A DNA stretch of 64,000 nt from JAEUMY01 sp033764435 (GCA_033764435.1 JANRIX010000002.1:1-64000), one strand, 5' to 3'; positions 52,165-61,135 are shown, counted from the stretch's first letter. A program made the numbers and translations. Notes: generated by a model from the sequence alone, not told the origin.

Positions 52165-53957
52165 TACTTCCCGGCGACCCAGGAATCCCTGAGCGTCACC
52201 GCCCGATTGAATACCGGCGCGCCGTCCTTCGAGTCCTTGCGATCCGCCACGAAGTAACCGTGGCGCTCGAACTGGAAACGGTCTTCGGGTTTGGCTGACT
52301 TCAGAGAAGGCTCAAGCTGGGCCGTGATCACCTGCTTGGAGTTCGGGTTGAGATCGGCGAGATAGTTGCCGGGTTCCTTGCCCGGATGCGGCGTCTTGAA
52401 CAGGCGATCAAACAGCCGCACTTCGCAGGTGTATGCGTGTGCAGCGCTCACCCAGTGGATCACGCCCTTGGTCTTGTAGTTGTCCGCGCCCGGCGTGCCG
52501 CTCTTCGAGTCCGGCGAATATTCGCAGTGCACGGCGATCACGTTGCCGGCCGCATCTTTCTCGCAGCCGGTGCACTTCACGACAAAGCCGTACTTGAGCC
52601 GCACCTGGTTGCCGGGGAACAGACGGAAGTAGCCCTTGGCCGGCACTTCCTGGAAGTCCTCGCGCTCGATCCACAGTTCACGCGAGAACGGCATGACGCG
52701 CTTGCCCAGCTCCGCCTTCAGCGGATGATTGGGCGCGAAGCACTCCTCGCTCTGGCCTTCCGGGTAGTTGGTGATGATGAGCTTCAGCGGGTCCAGCACG
52801 GCGACGCGACGCTCGCAGCTTTCGTTCATCACCTCGCGCATGCAGTCTTCCAGCACGGTGAACTCGATCCAGCTGTTCTGCTTCGACACACCCACGCGAT
52901 CCGCCATCAGCTGGAAGCCGGCCGGCGTGTAGCCGCGGCGGCGCGCGCCGACCAGCGTGGGCATGCGCGGATCGTCCCAGCCTTCCACATGCTTCTCATC
53001 GACGAGCTGCTTCAGGTAGCGCTTGCTGGTGATGATGTAGGTGAGGTTGAGACGTGAGAATTCGATCTGTTGCGGCAGCGGGCGCTGCAGCTTGCCGTGC
53101 TGGGCGAGCTTTTCCAGGAGCCAGTCATAGAACGGGCGCTGATCCTCGAACTCCAGCGTGCAGATGGAGTGGGTGATGTTCTCCAGCGCGTCCTCGATGG
53201 GGTGGGCGTAGGTGTACATCGGATAGATGTGCCACTTGTCGCCGGCGCGATGGTGATGCGCATGCTTGATGCGATAGATGGCCGGGTCGCGCAGGTTGAT
53301 ATTGCCCGAGGACATGTCGATCTTCGCGCGCAGCACGTGGCTGCCTTCGGCGTGCTTGCCGTCGCGCATTTCGCGGAAGAGCTTCAGGTTCTCTTCCACG
53401 CTGCGGTCGCGGAACGGTGAATTCTTGCCCGGCTCGGTGAGCGTGCCGCGATTGGCGCGCATCTCCTCGGCCGATTGCGAATCCACGTAGGCATCGCCAT
53501 GCTCGATCAAGGTCTCGGCGAAGCCGTACATCCAGTCGAAATAATCGCTGGCGAAGTAGAGGTGCTCGGTGCCGTTCGCATTCCAGTCGCAGCCCAGCCA
53601 GAGCATGGCGTCGATGATGCCGTCGACGAATTCCTGCTCTTCCTTCTCCGGGTTCGTGTCGTCGAAGCGCAGGTGGCAGATGCCGCCGTAATCTTTTGCC
53701 AGCCCGAAGTTGAGCAGGATGGACTTGGCGTGGCCGAAGTGCAGATAGCCGTTCGGCTCAGGCGGGAAACGGGTGCGAATATTCGCACCGTCCTTCGGTT
53801 GGTTCAGGTGCTTCTCGGCCGGCCCCGGTGCGCCGCCCCAGGTGCGCTGGGCGTACTTGCCCTTCGCGAGGTCAGCGTCGATGGCATTGCGGATGAAGTT
53901 CGTGATGTGCGCGGCTTCTGTGGCCGGGGTCGCTGGTGCGGCGGGTCCGTTGGACAT
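52164..53957 (-). CDS. glnS: Glutaminyl-tRNA synthetase
   Basis: 597 residues of class I synthetase: RFPPEPNGYLHFGHAKS with the HIGH-type His73/His76, and TSKRYLKQLVDEKHVEGWDDPRMP as the KMSKS-side region. It charges tRNA-Gln. Two palindrome copies occur: 53775 (GANIRT, just before the HIGH motif) and 52514 (CEYSPD). It is cotranscribed with the downstream C13 peptidase by overlap. Confidence 0.97.
   Translation of the reverse strand: MSNGPAAPATPATEAAHITNFIRNAIDADLAKGKYAQRTWGGAPGPAEKHLNQPKDGANIRTRFPPEPNGYLHFGHAKSILLNFGLAKDYGGICHLRFDDTNPEKEEQEFVDGIIDAMLWLGCDWNANGTEHLYFASDYFDWMYGFAETLIEHGDAYVDSQSAEEMRANRGTLTEPGKNSPFRDRSVEENLKLFREMRDGKHAEGSHVLRAKIDMSSGNINLRDPAIYRIKHAHHHRAGDKWHIYPMYTYAHPIEDALENITHSICTLEFEDQRPFYDWLLEKLAQHGKLQRPLPQQIEFSRLNLTYIITSKRYLKQLVDEKHVEGWDDPRMPTLVGARRRGYTPAGFQLMADRVGVSKQNSWIEFTVLEDCMREVMNESCERRVAVLDPLKLIITNYPEGQSEECFAPNHPLKAELGKRVMPFSRELWIEREDFQEVPAKGYFRLFPGNQVRLKYGFVVKCTGCEKDAAGNVIAVHCEYSPDSKSGTPGADNYKTKGVIHWVSAAHAYTCEVRLFDRLFKTPHPGKEPGNYLADLNPNSKQVITAQLEPSLKSAKPEDRFQFERHGYFVADRKDSKDGAPVFNRAVTLRDSWVAGK
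52514..52525. repeat. Palindrome GCGAATATTCGC, copy 17
   Basis: Exact copy in glnS (encodes CEYSPD). Confidence 0.95.
53775..53786. repeat. Palindrome GCGAATATTCGC, copy 18
   Basis: Second exact copy in glnS (GANIRT); 18-bp perfect symmetry GGTGCGAATATTCGCACC. Confidence 0.95.
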
Positions 53958-54238
53958 GGTGCGTGCGGTGAAGAAAAAGCCAAAACGCGATTATCCCTGA
54001 ACGCATTGTGCGGTGCAGCGCAGGGGGGCAGCGCCGACAGGTCCCGGCGAGCCGCGTTCCCCGGGGTGGCCGATCTTTCGCCAGTGTTTGTGCCACGTCA
54101 AAGATGCTGCGCGGCCCCGGCCGCCCGTAACGTCTGGTTGCGAATTCGCGCTTGAAAGGGCGGTCTTCCGGAGGCACGTCGATCGCACAGGCGGCGAATG
54201 TATCGCGGCCGGCGTCATTCACCACTCAGGAGATCACC

Positions 54239-54616
54239 ATGAAACGCACGACACTCGCACTCGCAACCCTCATCACCGGCGCTGGGCTGGCGCTGGGCGC
54301 AGCCGCCCAGACGGGCACCGAAAAGCCGGCCGCGGCGAAGGACGCCGCCATGCAAGGATGCAAGCACGGCGACGGCAAGGCCGACTGCCCCATGCACGAG
54401 GGCAAGCATCGGGATGGCAAGCACCACGAAGGCAAACATCACGAAGGCAAACACCACGCTGGCATGGACGGCATGGGCCATCACGGCAAAGATCGCCACG
54501 GCAAGGGTCATCACGGCAAAGGCGAGGGCTGCAAACACGACGGCGCCAAGGCGGACGCGGCAGTCAAGCACGAATGCATGGCGCAGAAAGATGCGCAAAA
54601 GGACGCGAAGAAGTAA
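54239..54616 (+). CDS. Secreted His/Lys/Gly-rich low-complexity protein
   Basis: 125 residues: signal peptide (about 1-23) then a region with repeated HEGKHH, HHGKDRHGKG type units and several CKHDG/CKHGD motifs, about 20 His overall. It is likely a periplasmic metal-binding or -buffering protein; no family is recognised. AGGAG lies seven bases before the ATG. It stands alone between glnS and the dioxygenase gene. Confidence 0.75.
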   Translation: MKRTTLALATLITGAGLALGAAAQTGTEKPAAAKDAAMQGCKHGDGKADCPMHEGKHRDGKHHEGKHHEGKHHAGMDGMGHHGKDRHGKGHHGKGEGCKHDGAKADAAVKHECMAQKDAQKDAKK

Positions 54617-54682
54617 CCCGGAGGGCCGCGCGCGATGCGGAACAGTGCATCCGCGCGGCCAGCCTGTCGTGCGCTACTGGCC

Positions 54683-55462
54683 TCAGTTGAAGCGGTAAGC
54701 GTCCATGCCCAGCGAGCCGTAGGTGTAGCCCACGGGAATGCGCTCACGCGCAGCCCCGCCCGCACCCAGCGCCACGTAAAAAGGCAGCAGGTGTTCCTCG
54801 GTCGGATGGCTCTGCACGGCATGCGGCGCCAGTCGTCGGTAATTGAGCAGCGCGTCGATGTCGCCCGCTGCCGTGCGCTCGGCCATCCAATCATTGAACT
54901 CAGTCGCCCAGGCGAGACCAGTGTCGGTCACGACATCGCCCGTCTTCCAGTCCAGCTGGCGCAGGTTGTGCACGATGCCGCCGGAGGCGAGGATGAGCAC
55001 GCCTTCATCGCGCAGCGGCCGCAGCGCCCGGCCGATGGCATGGGCATGACGCGGACCAAGATGCGTCTGGATGGAGAGTTGCGTACAGCGAATATTCGCA
55101 TCGGGCACCATGCAGCGCAGCGGCACCCACGCGCCGTGGTCCAGCCCGCGTGACGTGTGCTGCGTTGGCGCAAATCCCGCAGCACTCAGCAGCTCGGCCA
55201 CCCGCCCAGCCAGCGCCGGCGCACCCGGCGCCGGGTACTGGATGCGATACAACGCGTCGGGAAAGCCGCCGAAATCGTGAATGGTCTTCGGCGGATCGGC
55301 CGAGCTCACTTCCGGCGCGGCCGTTTCCCAGTGCGCGGAAATGACGAGGATGGATTCAGGCTGGGGCAGGCGCTGCATGAGCGCCGCCCAGGCTGCACCC
55401 GTGTCGCCGGCATCCAATGCCAGCGTGGGCGCGCCGTGGGAGACGAAGAGTGAGGGAATCAT
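54683..55462 (-). CDS. DODA/YgiD-type extradiol ring-cleavage dioxygenase
   Basis: 259 residues with the LigB-like zinc ligands in SLFVSHGAPT (His9), VISAHWET (His44) and GLDHGAWVPL, and a late HPTEEHLLPF. It resembles 4,5-DOPA dioxygenases such as YgiD. The natural substrate in bacteria is uncertain. One palindrome copy (55088) encodes DANIRC. Confidence 0.9.
   Translation of the reverse strand: MIPSLFVSHGAPTLALDAGDTGAAWAALMQRLPQPESILVISAHWETAAPEVSSADPPKTIHDFGGFPDALYRIQYPAPGAPALAGRVAELLSAAGFAPTQHTSRGLDHGAWVPLRCMVPDANIRCTQLSIQTHLGPRHAHAIGRALRPLRDEGVLILASGGIVHNLRQLDWKTGDVVTDTGLAWATEFNDWMAERTAAGDIDALLNYRRLAPHAVQSHPTEEHLLPFYVALGAGGAARERIPVGYTYGSLGMDAYRFN
55088..55099. repeat. Palindrome GCGAATATTCGC, copy 19
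   Basis: Exact copy in the DODA-type dioxygenase gene (DANIRC). Confidence 0.95.
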
Positions 55463-55526
55463 GATGCCTTGAAGCTGGGGGCTGCCGTGCCGACTGCAAG
55501 CAGGCCTCGCCAGCCCCGGCAGTCTC

Positions 55527-56852
55527 TCAGCGACGCGTGCAATTCACCTTCTTGCCGTTGAAATCACTAAACGCCAGCTTGTTCTCCGTGACTTCATCCA
55601 CGTTCAGCTTGGTGTTGCCGCGGGCGTCGAACAGCATCAGGTTGTTGGCCTGCAGCGCGTAGCTGTTTTTCCGCGACTTGTCGCCGAGAACGATCTCCAC
55701 TGACGAACGGGTGACGGTCCAGTTGCCGGTCATGCCTTCCACTTCGCCGGTGCAGGTCCACTTGCCGGGGAAGTAGTCGCCGGCCACGGGCTCGGGCGGG
55801 GCGGCGGGCTCGGTATTGACCGTGCCGGCCGGCGCGGAGAAGTCGATGCGCGTGCCGCTGGCCACGCGTGGCAGATGCCCGATCCAGTCCGCCGGCAGTG
55901 CGAAGTTGAGGTTCTGGCCCTGACGCGCCTGGAAGGTGATCACGCCGACCAGATTGCCAAACTGGTCGAACAGGCCGCCGCCGGACGAGCCGGGCGACAC
56001 CGCCGCACTGGTCTGGATGATCTTGCCGCCATCCACTTCGCGCAACGCCGAGACCAGGCCTTCCGACAGCGTGTTTTCCAGTCCCTGCGGCGAGCCGATC
56101 GCATAGACCTTCTGACCCACCTTCAGCGTGTTCGCACTGGAGACCGGGACCGGCCGCGCGGTGATGTTGCCCGCGTAGAGCTGGCAGAGATCGCGCTCTT
56201 CATTGCGCGATTGCACGGTGGCGGAGAACGTTTCTTTCGGAAACTTCACCTGGATCTGGCGGCCGTCCTTCACCACGTGGCAATTGGTGATCAGGATGCC
56301 CGGCGCCACCACCACGCCGCTGCCGGTCGAGACGGGGTTGCCGTTGAAGTCGCTCACGATGACCTTGGCGACGCTGTTGGTCACGTCGGTGTAGATCTCG
56401 TCCGGCGCACGCGGCAGCACGCCGAGCGGCGTGCCCGGCTCCTTGGCTTCATTGCCCTCGGCGGCCTGGGTTGCCGCCACAACCTGGGTGGCCTTGGGCG
56501 GGAGCATGCTCGCCGCGTACTGCCGCATCGCGATCACGACCATCAACGCGCCCACCAGCATGAATCCGATCTTGATGAACTTGCGATTGGCCAGCAGCCC
56601 GCCACCTGAAAGCACGTCTTCGCCGCCCGCCGGGGCTGTCTCGGCTTTGCGCAACGTCGCGTCATAGCTCATGCGCTGAAGCGGATTGGAAAGCGTCTCC
56701 CACGCAGTGCGAATATTCGCAGCCTGCGGCGTCCCTTCCTTGCCCTCGCGGGTCAGTGACTCCAGCGAACGGCGGTAGGCAAAATTGATCTGGTCCGGCG
56801 TCGCAGAAGGTGAGACGTCCAGAATGTCGTAATAATTGATCGGATCGGGCAT
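55527..56852 (-). CDS. J-domain-like / transmembrane / trypsin-like protease fusion
   Basis: 441 residues: an N-terminal DnaJ-like segment (NYYDILDVSPSATPDQINFAY; WETLSNPLQRMSYD) without the HPD tripeptide needed to stimulate DnaK, one membrane helix (about 92-110), then a trypsin fold with His192 (TNCHVVKD), Asp221 (EERDLCQL) and Ser290 (SPGSSGGGLF), followed by about 100 residues of unknown fold. The protease triad is intact. The palindrome at 56709 encodes AANIRT inside the J-like segment. Confidence 0.85.
   Translation of the reverse strand: MPDPINYYDILDVSPSATPDQINFAYRRSLESLTREGKEGTPQAANIRTAWETLSNPLQRMSYDATLRKAETAPAGGEDVLSGGGLLANRKFIKIGFMLVGALMVVIAMRQYAASMLPPKATQVVAATQAAEGNEAKEPGTPLGVLPRAPDEIYTDVTNSVAKVIVSDFNGNPVSTGSGVVVAPGILITNCHVVKDGRQIQVKFPKETFSATVQSRNEERDLCQLYAGNITARPVPVSSANTLKVGQKVYAIGSPQGLENTLSEGLVSALREVDGGKIIQTSAAVSPGSSGGGLFDQFGNLVGVITFQARQGQNLNFALPADWIGHLPRVASGTRIDFSAPAGTVNTEPAAPPEPVAGDYFPGKWTCTGEVEGMTGNWTVTRSSVEIVLGDKSRKNSYALQANNLMLFDARGNTKLNVDEVTENKLAFSDFNGKKVNCTRR
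56709..56720. repeat. Palindrome GCGAATATTCGC, copy 20
   Basis: Exact copy in the J-like/trypsin gene (AANIRT). Confidence 0.95.
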
Positions 56853-57032
56853 GGCGGCGTGTCTGTCGTGGTCATCCCCCGGTGCGGGGTGAGGCTTGCG
56901 ATGGGGCAACGTGAGCCTGGGCAATGTCCTCGCGGATCTCCGTGAAGCCCGGTCCGCAAAGCAAAGCTCTGGACGGGATTATCCCGCAACTGCCGCCCGA
57001 TCGGGCAGTGCCATTCGTCGGGCGGTCAGGCT

Positions 57033-58340
57033 TCAGCCCGCTGCCGCTTCCGCCTCGCGCCGCCCCCGCGCCTCGTCCACGCCCGAGAGCAGCACGATGG
57101 CCGCGATGAAGAACACCCCGGTGATCAGCATGGCCAGCCGATGATCCCCGCCCGACACCCAGCTCACGATGCCGTAGGTGATCGGCCCGAGAATGGCCGC
57201 CAGCCGCGTGGCCAGCCCGAACACGCCGAACATCTCCGCCGCCTTGGCCGGCGGGGCGAAGTACGCGATCAAGGCGCGGCCCGCCGACTGCGACGAGCCC
57301 ATGCACAGCCCGGCCAGGTTGGCCGCCACCCAGAAGAGCGAGCGGTCCGTCGCGAACCACGCGAAGCCCACCATCGCCACCCAGCCGAACAGCGTGACGC
57401 GGAGCGCATTCACCTTGCCCAGCTTGTCCTGCGCATAGCCGAACGCGAAGGCACCGATGCAGGCCGTGATGTTCACCAGCAGCACCAGCACCAGCGTGTC
57501 CTGCGTCGTGAAGCCCATCACCTCCTGCGCGTAGATGGCGGCCAGCGCGATCACCGTCGCCACGCCCGCCTGATAGCAGATTGCCACGATGCACACCCGC
57601 GTCAGGTCCTTCATCGTCCAGGCTTCGGCGATGGCCGCCTTCAACTGCGACCACGATGAGCTCGTCGGCGGGTCGCAGGGCACCGCGCGTTCCTTCAGCC
57701 ACAGAAACGTGGCACTCGCCGCCACTGCATAGACAACTGCCGTGATCAGCAGCGTGCCCGGCACTGCGGCACCCGTCGTGCTCCCGCGCGATTCCGCCGT
57801 CATCAGCCACGCCAGCGAAATCCCCAGCGCCACCAGCCCGCCCACGTAACCCAGGCTCCAGCCCCAGCCCGACACCTTGCCCATCGCCTCGGGCCGCGCC
57901 AGCTCCGGCAGGAATGCCGCAGTCAGGTTCTCCCCGATCGCGTAGCAGAAGTTGGAAATGATCACGAAGATCATCGCGTAGACCAGCATCCCCGGTCCCG
58001 CGAAATACAGCGCCGCCGTCGAGGCGATGCAGCCCACCGTCATCACGAAGAGCCAGCGCTTCTTGGCTGCCTTCGCGTCCGCGTGCGTCCCGATCACCGG
58101 CCCGGCCAGCATCACCAACGCGTAGGAGACCGCGAGTGTCGCCGTCCAGGCAAACGTCGCCCACGGTGCCTTGCCCGCGATGACGGAGACGAAGTAGGCG
58201 TTGAACACCGCCGTCAGCACCACCGTCGTGTAGCCCGAGTTGGCGAAGTCGTACATCGCCCAGGCGAAGAGTTCGCGTTTTTGGACACCGGGGTTTAGGG
58301 CGGTGGATGTGGCTGAAGCGGGGGAGGTGGCGGCGGTCAT
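57033..58340 (-). CDS. UMF1-type major facilitator superfamily transporter
   Basis: 435 residues with twelve membrane helices and the UMF1/Atg22-like opening ELFAWAMYDFANSGYTTVVLTAVF, plus SFCYAIGENLTAAFLPEL-like segment (NFCYAIGENLTAAFLPELA). Substrate unknown. The ATG at 58340 begins a Ser/Thr/Ala-rich N-terminus; a longer upstream frame is not supported. Confidence 0.92.
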   Translation of the reverse strand: MTAATSPASATSTALNPGVQKRELFAWAMYDFANSGYTTVVLTAVFNAYFVSVIAGKAPWATFAWTATLAVSYALVMLAGPVIGTHADAKAAKKRWLFVMTVGCIASTAALYFAGPGMLVYAMIFVIISNFCYAIGENLTAAFLPELARPEAMGKVSGWGWSLGYVGGLVALGISLAWLMTAESRGSTTGAAVPGTLLITAVVYAVAASATFLWLKERAVPCDPPTSSSWSQLKAAIAEAWTMKDLTRVCIVAICYQAGVATVIALAAIYAQEVMGFTTQDTLVLVLLVNITACIGAFAFGYAQDKLGKVNALRVTLFGWVAMVGFAWFATDRSLFWVAANLAGLCMGSSQSAGRALIAYFAPPAKAAEMFGVFGLATRLAAILGPITYGIVSWVSGGDHRLAMLITGVFFIAAIVLLSGVDEARGRREAEAAAG

Positions 58341-58779
58341 GGGGCTAGCATGCCGGAAAAGGGCGGGTGGGTGTGTGACAGGGCGGCATTGAGCCCAATT
58401 CAGATGCAAAAAATGGCGTTCCCTATCAAGGTTGGTGGGGAAATTTCATTTGCATCTTTGTAGACTGGTTGCTGGCGCGATACACCCGGCTTGGCAGATC
58501 ACTAGGCACGAACCGCCGGATATCGGAGGTCTGCAACCTTTGGGTGTTGAGTGAAGAGAAGAAAAAAGGGGCCAGGGCGGATTGTTCTCGGCCGCTCGCC
58601 CTGGTGCGAAAATTCGCGCGCGCCCATTGGCGAATATTCGCACCTGCAATACGCACTTTCCGCCCGTTCCCCGGTATCTAGTTGGAGTCCTGTAGGGCCT
58701 GACCCAGTATTTTTCGGGATAATCCGCACTTGCAAGGCGCGTCGCTTGAGATGTGCGCAAACAAGATTGATATTTGACC
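58341..58779. other. Intergenic region with paired palindromes
   Basis: 439 bases between two divergent genes. It holds CCAGGGCG-N17-CGCCCTGG (58572-58604) and, directly after, a one-mismatch palindrome (58606-58617) and an exact copy (58630-58641) that together form a 15-bp near-perfect inverted repeat. GGATAAT near 58718 may belong to a promoter for the downstream gene. No gene was recognised. Confidence 0.6.
58630..58641. repeat. Palindrome GCGAATATTCGC, copy 21
   Basis: Exact intergenic copy, paired with a one-mismatch copy at 58606-58617. Confidence 0.95.
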
Positions 58780-61020
58780 GTGAAAAATCAACTCATCAGA
58801 AGTTTCTTCGCCCTGATTGGGGGCACCATGTTGGCGACATCCTTGGGGGCTCAGGCTCAGTTCGGGTACATGGAGCCATCCATCGTGAGCGGCACCTACT
58901 CAGGGACTGCACTCATCACTCTCCTGACCCCCGGCCCGCCGACGCAGGTACAGTCCAATGTGTCAATGGTGATCAACGGGCAGGCAAAGGTATCGCTGAC
59001 CACGAATGGTTGCACGCTCAGCGGCGAGTTCGTGTCGGGCACCTTTTACAATGAGAATGACTTCTCGTATGTCGGACCGGGGAGCATTTCAGGTTGCCAG
59101 GACGCGCGACTGAACGTGGCCAGCGGCAATATGTCTTTCTCGGGCTTCACTACGATCAGCCCTTCCTTGAAGGTGGCGCGACTCATCTTTCATGGCATGA
59201 GCGGTAACACCGTGGTCATGACGCTGGACGCAGTCGAACTTGTCAGACTCACTACCGGTGACGGCAGCCTGGTCAACGGGCAGTGTGGATCCTCAAATGG
59301 CGTGGCGATCTCGGTGCGGCCGACTGTCGACTTGTGCTCGGCAGGCACCGCGTCTTCGGTTGCCGGTTCGGGGCCGTGGACTTGGACCTGCGCCGGTATG
59401 AACGGCGGGGCGAGCGCGAGTTGCTCAGCGCAGCGTGCGGCGGCGCCGTCCAATGACAACTTCGCAAACTACCTGAGAATGAGCGGTGTAGCGCCGTCGG
59501 CCACGGTGTTGACCACGGGAGCAAGCTACGAAACCGGTGAGCCTACGCATGCAGGTACAAGTGCCGGTGGTGGCGCTTCTGTCTGGTTCGCGTGGACCGC
59601 TCCTGCATCAGGGTTCGTCACCATTGACACGCAGGGTAGTGATTTCGATACCTTGCTGGCCGTCTATGTCGGCAACTCGGTGGCTGCGTTGACACGTGTC
59701 ACCAGCAACGACAATGTTGAGGGCACCAGCAATGGCCCAAGCCGCGTCACGTTCAATGCCACTGCAGGAGTCGACTACAAGATCGCCGTGGATGGATTTG
59801 GCGGTTCGGTTGGCACTGCGAATATTCGCATCGCATATGGCACGCCAGCGGGTTTCGCGAGCGGAAGCTGCGGGGCTGCCAACAACCTGACGCTTCAGGC
59901 TGCGCCGACAACCGCGCTGTGTTCGGTGGGCAATCCTTCTTCTGTGGTGGGACAAGGCCCCTGGAGTTGGTCTTGCTCGGGACAAAATGGCGGGTTGACG
60001 ACAACTTGTTCGGCGCAGCGGTCAGTCGGGGCGATTCCGGTTTGCAGCGTCACGCCGCCAGTCGCGACAGTCCGGCCCCGGCAAAGTCTGAGCTTCAGTG
60101 CCAATTGCACCAACAGCCCTACGAACTACAAGTGGTTTTCGGACGGCAACTCGGGCGGTGAGGGAAGTCCGGGCCGCTTTCTGTCATGGTCCAGTGATGC
60201 GGCGGGTCGAACCCACGTCATTCATCTGGTGGCGACCAATGCCAATGGATCCAGCGCACCGCTACCGGTGCATGTTTACGTTTCAAACGCCAGCGCGTCC
60301 GAGTCTTATCAGGGGGCATGGTGGGCGGGTCAGGCTGAGAATGGGTGGGGCATGTCTTTCGTCCAGCATGGTGAGATGCTGGCCATCGGCTGGTACTACT
60401 TCGATTCGTCTGGGCAACCCGTCTGGGCTTTGGTCCCCGGTTGTACGTGGTTTGGAAACTTCAAGAACTGTAGCGGCCCGGTGGTGGCGTCATCAGGGGC
60501 CTGGTTTGGTGAGTACTCCGCAGCGCAGTTCCATCAATCCCAAATGGGAACAGCGAGCTTTGCATTTTCTGACGCCAACAACGGAACCATGACTTGGTTC
60601 GTTGGCGGTTTTCAGGTCACGAAGGCCATCAGCCGAATGCAGTTCCAAAGCGGCGTGTCGCCGTCAGGAATTGACTACTCGGATATCTGGTGGGGAGGGC
60701 CGGCGGAGAACGGCTGGGGCGTCGCCATCGTGCAGCAGGGAGCCGCCTTGGCCGGCGTCTGGTACACCTACTCGCAATTCGGCAACCCGGTCTGGTACCT
60801 GATCAATAGCGGAAGCTGGGTAACGCCAACAACCTATTCCGGGCCTGCATTCAAAGCTACCAGCTCGCCATTGATAAGCGGGAACTACAGCGCAGCTGCC
60901 TTTGATCCGAGGCAGGCTGGAACGGTCTCCATTACGTTCACATCCGCAACGACCGGTACTCTGACATACACAGTTGACGGGGTTACCCAGACGAAGGCGA
61001 TTGAGCGGCTGGCGTTCTAG
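58780..61020 (+). CDS. Large secreted modular surface protein
   Basis: 746 residues from GTG 58780 (TTG at 58774 is an alternative; no clear ribosome-binding site). After a signal peptide come an unrecognised beta-rich domain, two Gly/Cys modules (GSCGSSNGVAIS... and GSCGAANNLTLQ..., each ending CSAQR), a PPC-like domain between them (NDNFANYL...), a PKD-like domain (about 420-505), and two C-terminal repeats marked by WWAGQAENGWGMSF and WWGGPAENGWGVAI. The last repeats are common in betaproteobacterial surface proteins. Function unknown, probably adhesion or degradation. Confidence 0.82.
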   Translation: MKNQLIRSFFALIGGTMLATSLGAQAQFGYMEPSIVSGTYSGTALITLLTPGPPTQVQSNVSMVINGQAKVSLTTNGCTLSGEFVSGTFYNENDFSYVGPGSISGCQDARLNVASGNMSFSGFTTISPSLKVARLIFHGMSGNTVVMTLDAVELVRLTTGDGSLVNGQCGSSNGVAISVRPTVDLCSAGTASSVAGSGPWTWTCAGMNGGASASCSAQRAAAPSNDNFANYLRMSGVAPSATVLTTGASYETGEPTHAGTSAGGGASVWFAWTAPASGFVTIDTQGSDFDTLLAVYVGNSVAALTRVTSNDNVEGTSNGPSRVTFNATAGVDYKIAVDGFGGSVGTANIRIAYGTPAGFASGSCGAANNLTLQAAPTTALCSVGNPSSVVGQGPWSWSCSGQNGGLTTTCSAQRSVGAIPVCSVTPPVATVRPRQSLSFSANCTNSPTNYKWFSDGNSGGEGSPGRFLSWSSDAAGRTHVIHLVATNANGSSAPLPVHVYVSNASASESYQGAWWAGQAENGWGMSFVQHGEMLAIGWYYFDSSGQPVWALVPGCTWFGNFKNCSGPVVASSGAWFGEYSAAQFHQSQMGTASFAFSDANNGTMTWFVGGFQVTKAISRMQFQSGVSPSGIDYSDIWWGGPAENGWGVAIVQQGAALAGVWYTYSQFGNPVWYLINSGSWVTPTTYSGPAFKATSSPLISGNYSAAAFDPRQAGTVSITFTSATTGTLTYTVDGVTQTKAIERLAF
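59818..59829. repeat. Palindrome GCGAATATTCGC, copy 22
   Basis: Exact copy in the large surface protein gene (TANIRI). Confidence 0.95.
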
Positions 61021-61024
61021 AAGC

Positions 61025-61036
61025 GCGAATATTCGC
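61025..61036. repeat. Palindrome GCGAATATTCGC, copy 23
   Basis: Exact copy four bases after the surface protein stop codon; 18-bp perfect symmetry AGCGCGAATATTCGCGCT. Confidence 0.95.
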
Positions 61037-61135
61037 GCTGCCAGATGCAATCTAAGGGCATAGGGTGAATTGTTTTTTCTCACTCAGCGATTTGGTTCAA
61101 GCTCCGACTTACTAGCACCTCATGTATTCGGCTCA

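Noticed and set aside
14361..61036. The iterated palindrome as a dif, parS or LexA site
   Set aside because: Its sequence differs from known dif (28 bp asymmetric), parS (TGTTTCACGTGAAACA) and LexA boxes, and its density is far too high for any of these.
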